Positions 31,931-33,591 of a stretch of DNA of 33,591 nt are shown here, piece after piece. How positions within the stretch are numbered: position 1 is the first letter of the stretch; each line of letters starts with the position of its first letter. Both the position numbers and the translations under genes were made by a program. Source of the DNA: Myxococcus llanfairpwllgwyngyllgogerychwyrndrobwllllantysiliogogogochensis. Lineage in GTDB: Bacteria; Myxococcota; Myxococcia; Myxococcales; Myxococcaceae. Under the pieces are notes generated by a model. That model had not been told where the DNA came from. It saw only the letters and a program-made list of their open reading frames with translations, and searched no databases. The stretch lies in contig NZ_VIFM01000113.1 in the NCBI RefSeq assembly GCF_006636215.1, forward strand, positions 1 to 33,591. The letters run 5' to 3'.

Positions 31931-33591
31931 ATGAAGAGCAGTTCGACAAGCGCCGGCCGGCTCGGGTGGCTCGCGGTGTGTGTGTGGTTCGCGTGGGGCA
32001 CGGGGTGCTCGGCGGGCCCCACCGAAGAGGGGCGCGAGTGGGACGAGCGTCCCGGGGTCGTCCACTCCGCGGAGGGGACGTTGGGTCAAGGGACGGTGGC
32101 CGCCGGGCGGCTGCACACGCTCGCGCTGCGCTCCGACGGCACGGTGTGGGCCTGGGGCAGCAATACACATGGGCAGTTGGGCAACGGCACCACACGCTCG
32201 GCGTCGAGGCCCGCCTGGGTCTGGGGGCTGAATGACGTCGCCGCCGTGGCCACGGGGGAGCTGCACTCGCTGGCCTTGAAGGCGGACGGCACGGTGTGGG
32301 CCTGGGGCTTCAACGACCGGGGCCAGTTGGGGGACGGGACGACCACCTCCCGCGCGGTGCCCGTGCGCGTGCCTGGGCTGACGGGCGTGATGGGCATCGC
32401 GGCGGGCTTCTCCCACTCGCTGGCGGTGAAGTGGGACGGCACGGTGTGGGCGTGGGGCAACAACGCCACGGGGCAGCTCGGCAATGGGCTGACAGCGAAC
32501 CAGCCGCTGCCGGCGCAGGTGCAGGGACTCGGTGGGGTGAAGGCCATCGCCGCGGGCAATGCGCACTCCCTCGCATTGAAGTCGGACGGCACGGTGTGGG
32601 CCTGGGGAGGAAACGCGGACGGGCAGTTGGGGGATGGCACCACGACGTCGCGCTCGATGCCCGCGCTCGTCGCGGGAGTGGCGGATGTGACGGCCGTCTC
32701 GGGCGGTGGCTCACACTCTCTGGCCCTCAAGGTGGATGGCACGTCATGGGCGTGGGGCAGCAACGCCTTCGGTCAGTTGGGGGACGGCACCACGACCTCG
32801 CGCCACGTGCCCGTGGCCGTCGCCGTGTCCGGCCTGGCCCGCCTCACCGCGGTGGTGGGGGGCGGACAGCACTCCGCGGCCCTGGGTGTGGATGGGACGG
32901 TCTGGACGTGGGGTAGCAACACGCGTGCGCAGTTGGGGGATGGCACCACGGTGTCGCGCCTGCTGCCCGTGGCGTTGGGGGGCCTGAGCGGAGTGATGGG
33001 AATCACGGCGGGCGGTGGCCAGCACACCGTGGCGATGAAGGCCAATGGAGAGACGTGGGCGTGGGGTGGCAACAGCGAGGGACAGGTGGGCGATGGGAGC
33101 ACGCTGTTGGCGCTGGTGCCCAAGCGAGTGCTGAGCCTGTCTCGCATCGAGTCCATCTTCGCGGGTGGGTACTACTCGGTGGTGGTCCGGGACGGAGGGA
33201 CGGTCTGGACCTGGGGTTCGGATCGGCTGGGGGAGTCGGGGGATGACATTCCCACCCTGAGCCCGGTGCCCACGCGCGTGACAGGGCTGACCGGCGTGGT
33301 GAGCGTGTGCGGCTCGGGTCATCTGCTGGCCATCAAGGGCGATGGCACCCTGTGGGCCTGGGGCGCCAATGGCGCGGGCCAGCTCGGGGACGGAACCACG
33401 GTGTCCCGTCCGAGCCCCGTCCAGGTGCCAGGGCTCACCCAGGTGGTCAGCGCGTCGGCGTCGGGCCATTCCCTGGCGGTGAAGTCAGACGGGACGGTGT
33501 GGAGCTGGGGAGCCAATTCACAGGGGCAGTTGGGCGATGGGACGTCCACGGCGCGTTCGGTGCCCGCGCAGGTGGCGGGGCTGTCCGGGGT
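31931..33591 (+). CDS. RCC1-repeat lipoprotein (3' truncated by the window)
   Basis: The frame opens at the ATG at 31931, with AAAGGGA upstream, and remains open to the edge: 553 residues are visible. The signal MKSSSTSAGRLGWLAVCVWF ends in AWGTGC, a lipobox with the cysteine near residue 26. From about residue 55 there are ten units of roughly 50 residues with the pattern HSLALKxDGTVWAWGxNxxGQLGDGTTTSRxxPVxV, the RCC1 (regulator of chromosome condensation) repeat. Seven form one propeller, so the chain extends into a second propeller or a longer array beyond the window. Two late units are degenerate (one has lost the GQLGDG motif, reading RLGESGDD). A protein-binding surface role is likely. 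Confidence 0.9.
   Translation, partial: MKSSSTSAGRLGWLAVCVWFAWGTGCSAGPTEEGREWDERPGVVHSAEGTLGQGTVAAGRLHTLALRSDGTVWAWGSNTHGQLGNGTTRSASRPAWVWGLNDVAAVATGELHSLALKADGTVWAWGFNDRGQLGDGTTTSRAVPVRVPGLTGVMGIAAGFSHSLAVKWDGTVWAWGNNATGQLGNGLTANQPLPAQVQGLGGVKAIAAGNAHSLALKSDGTVWAWGGNADGQLGDGTTTSRSMPALVAGVADVTAVSGGGSHSLALKVDGTSWAWGSNAFGQLGDGTTTSRHVPVAVAVSGLARLTAVVGGGQHSAALGVDGTVWTWGSNTRAQLGDGTTVSRLLPVALGGLSGVMGITAGGGQHTVAMKANGETWAWGGNSEGQVGDGSTLLALVPKRVLSLSRIESIFAGGYYSVVVRDGGTVWTWGSDRLGESGDDIPTLSPVPTRVTGLTGVVSVCGSGHLLAIKGDGTLWAWGANGAGQLGDGTTVSRPSPVQVPGLTQVVSASASGHSLAVKSDGTVWSWGANSQGQLGDGTSTARSVPAQVAGLSG

Overview
The window reads as chromosome of a myxobacterium, probably in the Myxococcus/Corallococcus/Pyxidicoccus group. 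That is an inference from very high GC, strong third-position GC bias, many lipoproteins and families frequent in those genomes (kelch, RCC1 and SBBP propeller proteins, an HEIGH metallopeptidase, a ricin-type lectin). I see no rRNA, tRNA or CRISPR array and no intact insertion sequence.

Layout. 1-1.6 kb: the tail of a LexA/MarR-like HTH protein, a TetR regulator and a convergent lipoprotein. 1.9-9.3 kb: exported proteins on the plus strand: an SBBP-propeller/von Willebrand D protein, a lipoprotein with a CxxCH motif, a seven-unit kelch protein with a pre-peptidase-type tail, a DUF2490 outer-membrane-like protein and a metzincin-type HEIGH peptidase. 9.4-10.45 kb: a lipoprotein and a MazG-like nucleotide pyrophosphohydrolase.

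10.5-21.3 kb looks like an interbacterial or trans-kingdom effector island. It holds a 606-residue protein with an effector-type N-terminal motif and a very basic tail (minus strand), an alpha/beta hydrolase resembling type VI phospholipase effectors (Ser-Asp-His visible), a 964-residue protein joining two phospholipase D HKD motifs to a C-terminal Ulp1/YopJ-like cysteine protease, two overlapping exported reading frames on the opposite strand (immunity candidates or one frameshifted gene), a LysM plus peptidoglycan-binding protein, and a 650-residue protein with a PtuB-like HNH nuclease domain. A TagJ/ImpE-like type VI accessory protein lies at 27.9 kb. No Hcp, VgrG, PAAR or sheath gene is in the window, so the delivery route is inferred.

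21.5-26.0 kb is a tight three-gene unit: two CxxCH proteins (one DUF1588/DUF1592-like, one lipoprotein) and a Tat-exported DUF1501-like protein. A 22-bp direct repeat stands upstream. 26.1-31.7 kb has a HExxH lipoprotein, a START-domain protein, the TagJ/ImpE-like protein, a small membrane protein, a ricin-type lectin and a padR-HAAS pair preceded by overlapping palindromes. From 31.9 kb to the edge runs an RCC1-repeat lipoprotein that is cut by the window.
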